From Croceibacterium_A sp044506565 (GTDB lineage Bacteria; Pseudomonadota; Alphaproteobacteria; Sphingomonadales; Sphingomonadaceae), in the NCBI GenBank assembly GCA_044506565.1, contig JBIQKN010000054.1:1-18497 (forward strand): DNA of 18,497 nt, written 5' to 3'. A model generated the notes under the pieces. It was not told where the DNA came from. It was given only the letters and a program-made list of their open reading frames with translations, and searched no databases. Below, one piece after another: positions 7,531 through 14,544 of the stretch (its first letter is position 1; the number at the start of each line of letters is the position of its first letter). A program made the translations under genes and the position numbers.

Positions 7531-7555
7531 CCGCAATGCAAATATTTTTTTGCGG
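7531..7555. repeat. AT-rich inverted repeat upstream of phyR
   Basis: CCGCAA (7531-7536) and TTGCGG (7550-7555) flank a 13-base AT-rich core that contains AAATATTT. It is conspicuous because it is AT-rich in GC-rich DNA. It may be a binding site or part of an upstream promoter region; no function can be assigned. Confidence 0.45.
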
Positions 7556-7604
7556 CCCCCTTTCGCCCGCGTCTATGAAGGCTCAAGTGTCTGGCTGGCG
7601 TCTA

Positions 7605-7629
7605 GGAACAAGTCGCGCCCGGCGACGTT
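7605..7629 (+). promoter_or_regulatory. Sigma-EcfG promoter of phyR
   Basis: GGAAC (7605-7609) and CGTT (7626-7629) are separated by exactly 16 bases, a perfect match to the EcfG consensus GGAAC-N16/17-CGTT. A transcript would begin about 7636, giving a short leader to ATG 7661. It implies positive autoregulation of phyR by the sigma factor that PhyR releases. Confidence 0.9.
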
Positions 7630-7660
7630 TCTAGCCCGTTGTCCTTCGGGAAGGGGTTCT

Positions 7661-8455
7661 ATGTCGATCGGTGCTGAAGTCGCCTCCCACCTGCCGTTCC
7701 TTCGCCGTTACGCCCGTGCCCTGACCGGGTCCCAATCGACCGGAGACGCGTTCGTGCGCGCGACGCTCGAGGCGGCCCTGGCCGACAGCCACCTGGCGGA
7801 GTCGCTGCGCGGAGGGCGGGTGCCGCTGTACAAGGCCTTCACCAAGGTCTGGGCGAGCGCCTATCTCGAAGTCGTCGACGAGGGGGCCAGCAAGGGGATT
7901 CACGAGCAGGCCGCGCAGGACCAGCTGCGCCGGATCACGCCGGTCAACCGCCAGGCGCTGTTGCTCACGACCGTCGAGGACTTTTCGCCCGCGGAAGCCG
8001 GCCAGATCATGGACCTGTCCGAAGACGACGTGAACCGGCTGGTGCAGGAAGCCGTCGAGGAGATCGAGCGCGAGACGACGACGAGCGTGCTGATCATCGA
8101 GGACGAGCCGCTGATCTCGATGCAGCTCGAGGACCTCGTCCGTTCGCTCGGGCACGACATCTGCGGCACCGCGGCCACGCGCACCCAGGCGCAGCAGGTG
8201 GTCGCCGCCAACCGGCCGGGTCTCGTGCTCGCCGACATCCAGCTCGCCGACGGCTCTTCGGGGCTCGACGCGGTGGACGACATCCTCGCGATCGACTCCG
8301 TCCCGGTGATCTTCATCACCGCCTATCCCGAGCGCCTGCTGACCGGCGACCGGCCGGAGCCGACCTACCTCGTGACCAAGCCGTTCCAGGAGGACACCGT
8401 GCGCGCGGCGATCAGCCAGGCGCTGTTTTTCGGTTCGAGCCGGCCGCTGTCCTGA
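7661..8455 (+). CDS. phyR: General stress response regulator PhyR (sigma-like domain plus receiver)
   Basis: PhyR is the anti-anti-sigma factor of the alphaproteobacterial general stress response. When phosphorylated, its sigma-like domain binds the anti-sigma NepR and frees sigma-EcfG. The 264-residue protein has an N-terminal sigma-like domain: a region-2-like part at about 5-75 and a region-4-like part at about 85-138 (RQALLLTTVEDFSPAEAG). A C-terminal receiver follows at about 142-255, with E147-D148, phosphoacceptor D192 (VLADIQLADG), T220 and K240 (VTKPFQ). Length and architecture are normal. ATG 7661 has AAGGGG just upstream and fits the EcfG promoter; the open frame running back to 7469 lies across the promoter and is rejected. 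nepR, ecfG and the cognate kinase are not adjacent here. Confidence 0.97.
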   Translation: MSIGAEVASHLPFLRRYARALTGSQSTGDAFVRATLEAALADSHLAESLRGGRVPLYKAFTKVWASAYLEVVDEGASKGIHEQAAQDQLRRITPVNRQALLLTTVEDFSPAEAGQIMDLSEDDVNRLVQEAVEEIERETTTSVLIIEDEPLISMQLEDLVRSLGHDICGTAATRTQAQQVVAANRPGLVLADIQLADGSSGLDAVDDILAIDSVPVIFITAYPERLLTGDRPEPTYLVTKPFQEDTVRAAISQALFFGSSRPLS

Positions 8456-8471
8456 GCTACGGTGGCGGGCG

Positions 8472-8846
8472 ATGGCCCGCCTCAAGCTCAAGCTCCAGCT
8501 CTACTGCGGCGACGAGATCGCCATGGGTCCCGGCAAGGCCGAGCTGCTCGAGGCCATCGCGCGCGAAGGGTCGATCTCGGCCGCCGGCCGTGCGATGGGC
8601 ATGAGCTATCGTCGCGCCTGGCTGCTGGTCGACACGATGAACCGCTGCTTCCGCAACCCGCTGGTCGAGACCCATCCCGGCGGCGGGCAGCAGGCAGGGG
8701 CCAAGCTGACAGCGGAAGGCGAGATGGCGCTCGCCGCCTATCGCGCGCTCGCGGCGCAAGTCGAGCGCGGGGTCGAAGGGAAGGACTACGCAGCGCTCGA
8801 AGCCGCCATCCGGGCCGAGCCGCTCGAAGCGCAAGCCCACGCCTGA
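8472..8846 (+). CDS. ModE-like winged helix-turn-helix regulator without ligand domain
   Basis: A 124-residue DNA-binding protein matching the N-terminal half of ModE, the molybdate-responsive regulator. The helix-turn-helix is at about 34-54 (GSISAAGRAMGMSYRRAWLL), and the wing at about 62-82 has the typical NPLVETHPGGGQQAGAKLT run. The molybdate-binding TOBE domains of full ModE are absent; the protein ends in an Ala-rich tail. Short ModE-like proteins are common in alphaproteobacteria. It starts 16 bases after phyR with no strong ribosome site, so it may be cotranscribed and stress-linked. No molybdate transport genes are near, though a molybdenum-hydroxylase Fe-S subunit lies about 7 kb downstream. 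The regulated genes are unknown. Confidence 0.85.
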   Translation: MARLKLKLQLYCGDEIAMGPGKAELLEAIAREGSISAAGRAMGMSYRRAWLLVDTMNRCFRNPLVETHPGGGQQAGAKLTAEGEMALAAYRALAAQVERGVEGKDYAALEAAIRAEPLEAQAHA

Positions 8847-8860
8847 CGAGCACCTCACCG

Positions 8861-8924
8861 CGAAAAAGAGGGACAGTCCCTCTTTTTCGTGCGACCGGAG
8901 AAAAGAGGGACTGTCCCTCTTTTC
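8861..8924. repeat. Doublet of inverted palindromes, left copy (also a likely two-way terminator)
   Basis: Unit 1 (8861-8889) is a perfect 29-base palindrome with core GAGGGAC-A-GTCCCTC flanked by A5 and T5. Unit 2 (8900-8924) has 12-base arms around GAGGGAC-T-GTCCCTC. Because the central base is A in the first and T in the second, the units are inverted copies of each other, 37 bases centre to centre. They lie between the converging ModE-like and alcohol dehydrogenase genes, and their A/T-flanked stems would terminate from both sides. The same doublet recurs at 13582-13642. Confidence 0.9.
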
Positions 8925-8932
8925 CGCGCCAT

Positions 8933-9934
8933 CTACGGCGCGATCAGCACCTTGCATTGTCCGCTGCGGCGCTTGAGGCTCTCGAACACCTCGGGCGTGT
9001 CCTCGAGCGCGATGGTGTCGGTCACCAGCAGCCGCGGCTCGATCGCCCCGGCGGCGAGCGCGTCGAGCGAGGCGCGGTACTCGGGCACGGTGAAGAACGC
9101 GCTCGTCACCAGCCGCACTTCCTTCGACAGCATGGCGAAGCTGTTGATCGGGTCGGGCCGCGTGCACAGCCCGAGCAGCAGGATCGTGCCGCGGTTGCGC
9201 ACCTGCTGCGCGGCCTGGTCGATCAGACCGGGGATGCCGACGCACTCGAAAACCACGTCGGCCTTGCCGCCGAGGCCGGCCTCGGCGCTGCCGACCGGAT
9301 CGGCCGGGTCGACCACGAACACGTCGGCGCCCATGCCGAGCGCGCGCTCGCGCTGGAACTCGGCGATGTCCTGCACCGCGACCTTGCCCGCGCCCATCCG
9401 CCGGGCCCAGAACGCCACCGCCAGCCCGATCGGCCCGGCGCCGAGCACCAGCACCCGGTCTCTAGCCTGCATTCCCGAGAGGTTGACCCCGTGCAGCGCC
9501 ACCGCCAGCGGCTCGACGATCGCGCCGTCGGCGAGGCTGAGGTCCGCCGGCAGCTTCACGCACTGGTTCGGACGCGTCAGCGCGTACTCGGCATAGCCGC
9601 CGCCCTGCAGGCCGAACTGCGCGCACCACTGCACCTCGCCCTTGCGGCAGTGCTCGCAGCGTCCGCAGCTCATCAGCGGGATCACCGAGACGAGATCGCC
9701 GGTCCTGAGCCCCTCGACCTCGCGCCCGAGCCCGACCACCTCGCCGGCGAACTCGTGCCCGAGCACGTCGCCGTGCTGGCAGCCGTAGGCCGCATCCTCG
9801 GTCATGTGCAGGTCGCTGCCGCAGATTCCGCAGCGGCCGACCCGCACCACAATCTGGCCGGCATCGGGCGTCGGATCGGGCAGTTCCTCGAACGCGAGCG
9901 GGGTGTGCAGGGCCTGGAAGGTGACGGCTTTCAT
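8933..9934 (-). CDS. Zinc-dependent alcohol dehydrogenase (medium-chain dehydrogenase/reductase)
   Basis: This 333-residue cytoplasmic enzyme should oxidise an alcohol or polyol with NAD(P)+. Catalytic zinc ligands are visible as C38 in GICGSDLH, H60-E61 in GHEFAG, and E141 in VEPLAVALH. The structural zinc loop has C90, C93, C96 and C104. The Rossmann motif GAGPIG is at 165-170. The pattern resembles sorbitol/threonine-dehydrogenase-type MDRs rather than classical ethanol dehydrogenases; the substrate cannot be read from sequence. It is the last gene of the minus-strand operon, starting only 4 bases after the SDR stop, so the two oxidoreductases probably act on successive or related intermediates. 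The palindrome doublet after its stop likely ends the transcript. Confidence 0.93.
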   Translation of the reverse strand: MKAVTFQALHTPLAFEELPDPTPDAGQIVVRVGRCGICGSDLHMTEDAAYGCQHGDVLGHEFAGEVVGLGREVEGLRTGDLVSVIPLMSCGRCEHCRKGEVQWCAQFGLQGGGYAEYALTRPNQCVKLPADLSLADGAIVEPLAVALHGVNLSGMQARDRVLVLGAGPIGLAVAFWARRMGAGKVAVQDIAEFQRERALGMGADVFVVDPADPVGSAEAGLGGKADVVFECVGIPGLIDQAAQQVRNRGTILLLGLCTRPDPINSFAMLSKEVRLVTSAFFTVPEYRASLDALAAGAIEPRLLVTDTIALEDTPEVFESLKRRSGQCKVLIAP

Positions 9935-9938
9935 CGGC

Positions 9939-10805
9939 TCACGCGTCCAGCGGCTTGACCGGCCCGAGCTGCATCCCGCCGTCGATCATCACGTGGCTGC
10001 CGGTCATGTAGCTGCCCGCGTCGCTGGCGAGCAGCAGCGCGAGCGGCTTGATCTGGTAAGTCTCGGCCATCCGCCCGACCGGCACCAGCTCGTCCCACGC
10101 CGCCTTGGCCGCGGGGTTCTTCTTAACCCAGCCGTCGCCGATGTTGGTCACGAACGGACCCGGAGCGATCGCGTTGACGCGGATGCCGTAGGCCGCGAGC
10201 TCGTAGGCGGCGTGGCGCATGAAGTGCTTCACGCCCGCCTTGGCGGCCATGTACGGCACCCCGACGATCGCCTCGTTGACCTCGGCCGCGTTCGAGCTGG
10301 TGATCACGATCGAACCGCCGCGGCGGCCAGACCCCTTTTCAGGCGTGTTGGCCTTCATCACCCGCGCCGCCTCGCGCACGGTGTGGAACACGCCGTTGAG
10401 GTTGATCCCGATCGACTTGTACCACCGCTGCGGGTCGTATACGTCGATCTGCCCCTCGGGGTTGCGCTTGCCTTCGGGGGTCCAGAAGCCGTTGCCGACG
10501 TCGAGCCCGGCATTGGCGAAAGCGATGTCGCAGCCGCCATAGGCCGCGACATGGTCGTCGAACGCGCGGGCGACCTCGTCGAGCTTGGACACGTCGCACA
10601 CGCTCCAGCGCGCCTCGTAGCCCTCGTCGACCAGCCGCTGCGCCTCGCGCGCCGCGCCCTCTGCATCGATGTCGGTCAGAGTCACCCTGGCACCGGCCTC
10701 GGCCATGCACTCGGCATAGGCCAGCCCGATCCCGCTCGCCGCGCCGGTGACCAGCGCCGAGCGGCCGCGGATGTCGAACTGGTCGAGGGTCCTGGGGCCT
10801 TCCAT
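9939..10805 (-). CDS. Short-chain dehydrogenase/reductase (classical SDR)
   Basis: This 288-residue enzyme has the complete classical SDR set: cofactor motif TGAASGIG (20-27), D45 after strand 2 (suggesting NAD over NADP), NAG (98-100), catalytic serine at about 170, and Y185-x3-K189 in YMAAKAG. An insertion of about 30 residues (about 101-132) between NAG and the next conserved segment (INLNGVF, about 134-140) makes this loop longer than usual and may shape the substrate pocket. The reaction is interconversion of a hydroxyl and a ketone on an unknown substrate. It is tightly coupled to the downstream alcohol dehydrogenase, but separated from the upstream cupin gene by 144 bases holding a large inverted repeat. 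Confidence 0.93.
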   Translation of the reverse strand: MEGPRTLDQFDIRGRSALVTGAASGIGLAYAECMAEAGARVTLTDIDAEGAAREAQRLVDEGYEARWSVCDVSKLDEVARAFDDHVAAYGGCDIAFANAGLDVGNGFWTPEGKRNPEGQIDVYDPQRWYKSIGINLNGVFHTVREAARVMKANTPEKGSGRRGGSIVITSSNAAEVNEAIVGVPYMAAKAGVKHFMRHAAYELAAYGIRVNAIAPGPFVTNIGDGWVKKNPAAKAAWDELVPVGRMAETYQIKPLALLLASDAGSYMTGSHVMIDGGMQLGPVKPLDA

Positions 10806-10854
10806 CGTCGTCCTTTCGCCCTCCCTCGCAAATGCGGGGCCGGATTATTTGGTT

Positions 10855-10922
10855 CGCGCAGAGATCGCAGGGACCGCAGAGGTGTAGCGCTGAATCTCCG
10901 CGTCCTCTGCGGTCTCTGCGCG
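10855..10922. repeat. Imperfect inverted repeat between SDR and cupin genes
   Basis: The right arm (10904-10922, CCTCTGCGGTCTCTGCGCG) is the reverse complement of the left arm (10855-10882) once a 9-base insert (TCGCAGGGA) in the left arm is skipped. The motif is built from GCAGAG/CTCTGC units. It sits inside an operon, so it could act as an attenuator, an mRNA processing or stabilising site, or be a dispersed intergenic repeat. Confidence 0.75.
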
Positions 10923-10949
10923 ATTCAATGCGCCCCCTTCGCGGATGGA

Positions 10950-11570
10950 TCAGAGATAAAGCTTCGGGTTGATCGGGATCCCCTGCTCGCGGCAGTAGGT
11001 CTCGTAGTGGTTCATCATCCACCACACGTCGACCGTCTGCACGAACGCGCCGTTGTCGTCGTAGAACTCGATTGGCCCTTCCATCCAGCCGAACAGCTTG
11101 ACCCCGTCGGGGTGCTCGGTGACCAGCGTGTGGCTCTCGCCGGGCACCTCGAGGATCAGCCCGCCCGGGCTCGCAACCCAGTCGTACTCGAGGTAGCGCA
11201 CCGAGCCCTCGAGGCAGACCATGGTGATCGTGCCGCGGTGGAGGTGCGTGCCGACCACGCCCGGGCCCTTCACCCACAGGATGTTCGAGAACAGGTTGCG
11301 GCGCACGTCGAACGCGAGGTGCTTGATCGCCGCGGTCTCGCCGAACGGGACCCACGGGCTGTCGACGTCGGTCTGCGCGTCGATGTAGCGCCCGCCCGGC
11401 GAGTGGCGCGCGACGAGGTCGGCATATTCGAANNNNNNNNNNNNNNNNNNNNNNNNNNNNNNNNNNNNNNNNNNNNNNNNNNNNNNNNNNNNNNNNNNNN
11501 NNNNNNNNNNNNNNNNNNNNNNNNNNNNNNNNGTGCCGGCCCAGGGTTCGGTGGTGGGGGCTTCGGGCAT
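10950..11570 (-). CDS. 2,4'-dihydroxyacetophenone dioxygenase family cupin (interrupted by assembly gap)
   Basis: The readable C-terminal part (10950-11432) is a cupin with GTHLHRGTITMVCLEGSVRY, then YDWVASPGGLILEVPGESHTLV. This matches the DAD type of cupin dioxygenase, which cleaves the C-C bond of hydroxyacetophenone-like substrates with O2 and a metal held by cupin histidines. The readable start, MPEAPTTEPWAG (ATG 11570, AAGGAA upstream), lies beyond a 100-N gap at 11433-11532. The length, and even the frame across the gap, are unknown, because 100 Ns is often a placeholder and is not a multiple of three. The gene starts 10 bases after the MFS stop, so it is part of the same operon. Substrate specificity is inferred from the family only. 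Confidence 0.85.
   Translation of the reverse strand: MPEAPTTEPWAGXXXXXXXXXXXXXXXXXXXXXXXXXXXXXXXXXXFEYADLVARHSPGGRYIDAQTDVDSPWVPFGETAAIKHLAFDVRRNLFSNILWVKGPGVVGTHLHRGTITMVCLEGSVRYLEYDWVASPGGLILEVPGESHTLVTEHPDGVKLFGWMEGPIEFYDDNGAFVQTVDVWWMMNHYETYCREQGIPINPKLYL
11433..11532. other. Assembly gap of 100 Ns
   Basis: Exactly 100 undetermined bases lie within the cupin gene. The true length is unknown. Confidence 1.
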
Positions 11571-11580
11571 GGGGGTTCCT

Positions 11581-12912
11581 TCAGGCAGTGGCAGGCGCGA
11601 GACCGCGCCGGGCGAGGGCGGCCGGCGCGGTCTCGCGCAGGCCCATCGAGATGAAGCCGCTGATCACCGCAAGGATCATCAGCATCCACAGGAAGGCGTC
11701 GGCGCCGAGCGTATCGTTGAGCGCGCCGGCCAGCGGCGGGCCGAACACGCCGCCGAGGATTTCGCAGAAGCCCATCGCAAGCCCGAGCACGGTCGCGTGC
11801 TGCATCGGCGGGAAGGTCTCCGAGGGGATCGTCGCCATGAAGATCGGGAAGATCCCGTTGACCATCCAGCCGATGAAGAAGATCGGCACGAGCACCACCG
11901 CGTAGCCGCTCATGCTGCCGACCGCGAAGCCGTCGAACGCCGTCGGGTCGAGAAACAGCACCCCGAGCGGCCCCACCACCGAGAGGAACGGCAGGAACAC
12001 CATCACCGGCTTGCGGCCGATCTTGTCCGACAGCCCGCTGACCGCGAAGCTGTAGATCGCCGCGGCGATGCCGAGCGAGCCCATCAGGTAGCTCATCGAA
12101 TCCGCGTCCATCCCGCGGGCGTTGACGAGGAACAGCGGCATGAACGCCCAGGTGATCACGAAGTGCGCGACCATCAGGATGCCGACGACCACGCAGATCC
12201 ACATGTTGCGGATCTTCATCGCCTCGGCGGCACCGGCGAACCACTCGGCCGCGACCGTGCCGAACGAGCGTGCCGCGCTCACTTGGCGTGCGGGCATCTC
12301 GGGCTCGCGCAGCAGGAACCAGATCAGCGCCGCGCTGAGCAGACCGGGCAGCGCGGCGAAGTAGAACGCCTCGCGCCAGCTGAACGCCTGCGCCACCGCG
12401 ACCAGCACCACCGGCGCGGCGAAGCTGCCGAGCAGGTTCGAGCCGAGGTTCTGGGCCACGCCTTGGGCAAGGCCGCGCCGCTTCGGGTCCACCTCGCTCG
12501 CCACCATCGCGTGGCTGATCGGCATCACGCCGCCCTCGGCCGCACCCATTAGCAGCCGCGCGGCGAACAGGAACAGGAAGCTCGTCGCGAGGCCCGAGAG
12601 GAACGAGCACAGCGAGAAGGCGATCGTCGCCAGGATCAGCAGCACCTTGCGCTTGCCGAGGCTGTCCGACAGGCCGCCGACGAAGAACGCGGCGATCGCC
12701 CAGGTGAAGCTCATGCCGCCGGCGATCACGCCGATCTGCGTCTGCGACAGGCCGAGCTCGCTCTCGATGCCGAGCGGCATGAGCACGTTGGTCGCCTGCC
12801 TGTCGAAGAACACGATTCCGAAGTTGAGGCTGAGCAGGAACACCAGCAGGGTCTGGTACCCCGCCGAGTTCTTCATCCAGTTGCCGTGCTGCGGGGTGGC
12901 GCTGGGCTGCAT
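11581..12912 (-). CDS. Major facilitator superfamily transporter (organic anion:H+ symporter type)
   Basis: A 443-residue inner-membrane transporter with twelve predicted hydrophobic segments. FFDRQATNVLMP (35-46) is the loop-1 pattern typical of the anion:cation symporter branch. The MFS motif A GGLSDSLGKRK (79-89) is present, and a second copy, SGLSDKIGRKP, appears between the two halves. The protein probably imports an organic acid or aromatic compound with protons. It lies between the VOC gene (23-base gap) and the cupin gene (10-base gap), so it most likely brings in the substrate of this pathway. ATG 12912 follows AGGA at suitable spacing; the open frame reaching back to 13524 covers the VOC gene and is not used. 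Confidence 0.93.
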   Translation of the reverse strand: MQPSATPQHGNWMKNSAGYQTLLVFLLSLNFGIVFFDRQATNVLMPLGIESELGLSQTQIGVIAGGMSFTWAIAAFFVGGLSDSLGKRKVLLILATIAFSLCSFLSGLATSFLFLFAARLLMGAAEGGVMPISHAMVASEVDPKRRGLAQGVAQNLGSNLLGSFAAPVVLVAVAQAFSWREAFYFAALPGLLSAALIWFLLREPEMPARQVSAARSFGTVAAEWFAGAAEAMKIRNMWICVVVGILMVAHFVITWAFMPLFLVNARGMDADSMSYLMGSLGIAAAIYSFAVSGLSDKIGRKPVMVFLPFLSVVGPLGVLFLDPTAFDGFAVGSMSGYAVVLVPIFFIGWMVNGIFPIFMATIPSETFPPMQHATVLGLAMGFCEILGGVFGPPLAGALNDTLGADAFLWMLMILAVISGFISMGLRETAPAALARRGLAPATA

Positions 12913-12935
12913 GCTGTGGGTCCTGTGGTTGGCGA

Positions 12936-13481
12936 TCAGAGGAAGGAGCGGATGGGATCGCTGCCGTCCCAGTCGCGAGAGGCCTCCCAGAACCGGGTGA
13001 AGGTCGCGTCCATGCCGGGCGTCACCGGGAGGAGTTCGATGAAGCCGAGCTGCGCGCCGGTGCCGTTGTCGAGGTAGACCACCTCGCCGCCGGTCGGCAC
13101 CGCGGCGCGGAACGCCTCGTGGTAGCCGCGCGCCTGGTAGGCCCGGCTGTCGGCGTCGACGTCGGCGCAGGCGATCCCGACGTGGTGGAAGCCGTAGCCC
13201 CTCAAGGCGATCGTTTCCTGGTACACCGACGGCTCGTCGTCGAGCGGCTGGATCAGTTCGATCAGCATGTGCCCGGCGAAGCCCATCGCGATGGTGATGT
13301 CGGCGCGCGATTCCTCGCCGCGGTAGGTCTGCCCGGGGACGAGGAAGTTGGGCAGCACGAAGAACGGCCCCGCGCGCATGTCGGCCACCCAGCGGCGGAT
13401 CGCTTCCTGCAGGTCGGGGACGATGAACGCCGTCTGGGCGACACCGCCCATCGGCTGGCCGTAGCCGAGCTCGCTTGCCAT
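12936..13481 (-). CDS. VOC (glyoxalase/dioxygenase-fold) family protein
   Basis: A 181-residue cytoplasmic protein with two beta-alpha-beta-beta-beta modules (about 12-85 and 96-155). Candidate metal ligands sit at the expected places: Q16 (GVAQTAF), E75 (LIELIQP), H100 (GFHHVGIA) and E149 (GFIELLP). VOC proteins include glyoxalases, epimerases and extradiol dioxygenases; this single two-module length fits isomerase or lyase types better than extradiol enzymes. It is the first gene of the minus-strand operon, starting next to the divergent promoter region. ATG 13481 has AGAGG just upstream. Its reaction is not known. Confidence 0.9.
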   Translation of the reverse strand: MASELGYGQPMGGVAQTAFIVPDLQEAIRRWVADMRAGPFFVLPNFLVPGQTYRGEESRADITIAMGFAGHMLIELIQPLDDEPSVYQETIALRGYGFHHVGIACADVDADSRAYQARGYHEAFRAAVPTGGEVVYLDNGTGAQLGFIELLPVTPGMDATFTRFWEASRDWDGSDPIRSFL

Positions 13482-13788
13482 GATCCTCTCCCGCTCCGGC
13501 ATGCTCCGGAGTCCGTCCCTGCATGGCTCGCCAATCGGCGCGACAAAGTCAATCGCTAGCCGAGGCGGGCACGCTCCCTCGGAAAAGAGGGACAGTCCCT
13601 CCTTTTCGCTCCACCCCAAAAAGAGGGACTGTCCCTCATTTTGCGCTGGCTCGGTGGCGTTCCTACCCATCGAGGCGTCGCTGGCTCGCTGCGCGGGGAA
13701 GCTACGCTACCCTTTCCAAGCGGGGAAAGGACGGCGGGTGGATTCAGCCGCCTTTTGCGGTAAGCCTCGGTGCGGAGAGGAGATCGAC
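13482..13788. promoter_or_regulatory. Divergent intergenic region between VOC operon and aldolase group
   Basis: This 307-base region should hold promoters for both directions. On the minus strand, TTGACT (13547-13552) is a fair -35, but no good -10 follows. Towards the aldolase there is an inverted repeat CCTTTCC (13711-13717) / GGAAAGG (13724-13730), a possible operator. The palindrome doublet 13582-13642 sits in the middle. No regulator gene is adjacent. Confidence 0.45.
13582..13642. repeat. Doublet of inverted palindromes, right copy
   Basis: Unit 1 (13582-13607) has core GAGGGAC-A-GTCCCTC, and unit 2 (13618-13642) has GAGGGAC-T-GTCCCTC. Both have A/T-rich flanks and one mismatch next to the core. 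The order (A-centred, then T-centred) and centre spacing (36 bases) match the left doublet at 8861-8924. Unlike that copy, this one lies between divergent genes, so a terminator role is not obvious. This supports a dispersed repeat family. Confidence 0.9.
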
Positions 13789-14544
13789 ATGGCGACCCAG
13801 CTCAAGCAGCGTCCCGAATGCAGCGAGGCCGAATGGGCCGCGCGGCAGGATCTCGCCGCCTGCTACCGCATCTTCGACATGCTCGGCTGGTCGGAATCGA
13901 TCTACAACCACATCACCTTGCGCGTGCCGGGCGAGGAAGCGTTCCTGATCAACCCGTTCGGGCTGCTGTGGTCGGAAGTGACAGCCTCCAACCTGATCAA
14001 GATCGACAGCGACGGCAACAAGCTCTGCGGCAGCCCCTACCCGGTCAACCTCGCCGGGTTCACCCAGCACTCGGTGTTCCACAAGCGGCTGCCGTGGGCG
14101 CACGCGATCGTCCACACGCACACGCCCGACACGATGGCCGTCTGCTCGAGCGAGGAGGGGCTGACCCCGACCAACTTCTACTCGTGCTTCTTCGAGGGCT
14201 CGATCGGCTACCACGACTTCGAGGGGATCACCGTCAGGCCGGAAGAAGGCGAGCGGCTGATCCGCAACATCGGCAACAACCGCGTGCTGATGCTGCGCAA
14301 TCACGGCCCGGTGGTCATGGCAGAGACGCTGCCGGCGATGTTCCTCAGCTACTACATGCTCCAGCGCGCCTGCGAGATCCAGGTCAAGACCGCCGCGCTC
14401 GGCAAGCCGATCCGCGTACCGCCCGAAGTCGTCGAAGTGCACCAGCGCGACCGCGACCGGATGCTCACCGCCGAGTTCGGCAAGCTCGATTTCGAGGCGT
14501 GGAAGCGCAAGCTCGACGCCGTCGACTCCGGCTGGCGCGAATGA
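13789..14544 (+). CDS. Class II aldolase/adducin family protein
   Basis: A 251-residue cytoplasmic enzyme of the zinc-dependent class II aldolase (fuculose-phosphate aldolase) fold. Conserved elements are YNHITLRVP (39-47), the zinc histidines H109 and H111 in IVHTHTPD, and H172 in LRNHGPVV. Members cleave or form C-C bonds next to a carbonyl, or decarboxylate; many non-sugar members lie in aromatic or hydroxy-acid catabolic clusters. ATG 13789 is preceded by a strong GGAGAGGAG site. An in-frame extension back to 13480 runs through the palindromes and is rejected. It is divergent from the VOC-MFS-cupin operon and may share its pathway. Its stop overlaps the next gene (ATGA). Confidence 0.92.
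   Translation: MATQLKQRPECSEAEWAARQDLAACYRIFDMLGWSESIYNHITLRVPGEEAFLINPFGLLWSEVTASNLIKIDSDGNKLCGSPYPVNLAGFTQHSVFHKRLPWAHAIVHTHTPDTMAVCSSEEGLTPTNFYSCFFEGSIGYHDFEGITVRPEEGERLIRNIGNNRVLMLRNHGPVVMAETLPAMFLSYYMLQRACEIQVKTAALGKPIRVPPEVVEVHQRDRDRMLTAEFGKLDFEAWKRKLDAVDSGWRE

Noticed and set aside
7507..7531. Minus-strand GGAAC-N16-CATT resembling an EcfG promoter
   Set aside because: The -10 is poor and there is no minus-strand gene downstream, only the terminator and the converging response regulator.
7469..7660. N-terminal extension of phyR
   Set aside because: It runs through the EcfG promoter and lacks a ribosome site; ATG 7661 gives the normal PhyR length.
8861..8924. The palindromes as a CRISPR array
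   Set aside because: There are only two units with an 11-base spacer, and the units are inverted rather than direct repeats.
11270..12610. Minus-strand open frame spanning the N gap and overlapping MFS and cupin
   Set aside because: It is the wrong frame relative to both real genes and its openness across the Ns is artificial.
13480..13788. 103-codon N-terminal extension of the aldolase, and a matching minus-strand extension of the VOC gene
   Set aside because: Both translate the palindrome doublet and lack ribosome sites; ATG 13789 and ATG 13481 have strong sites.
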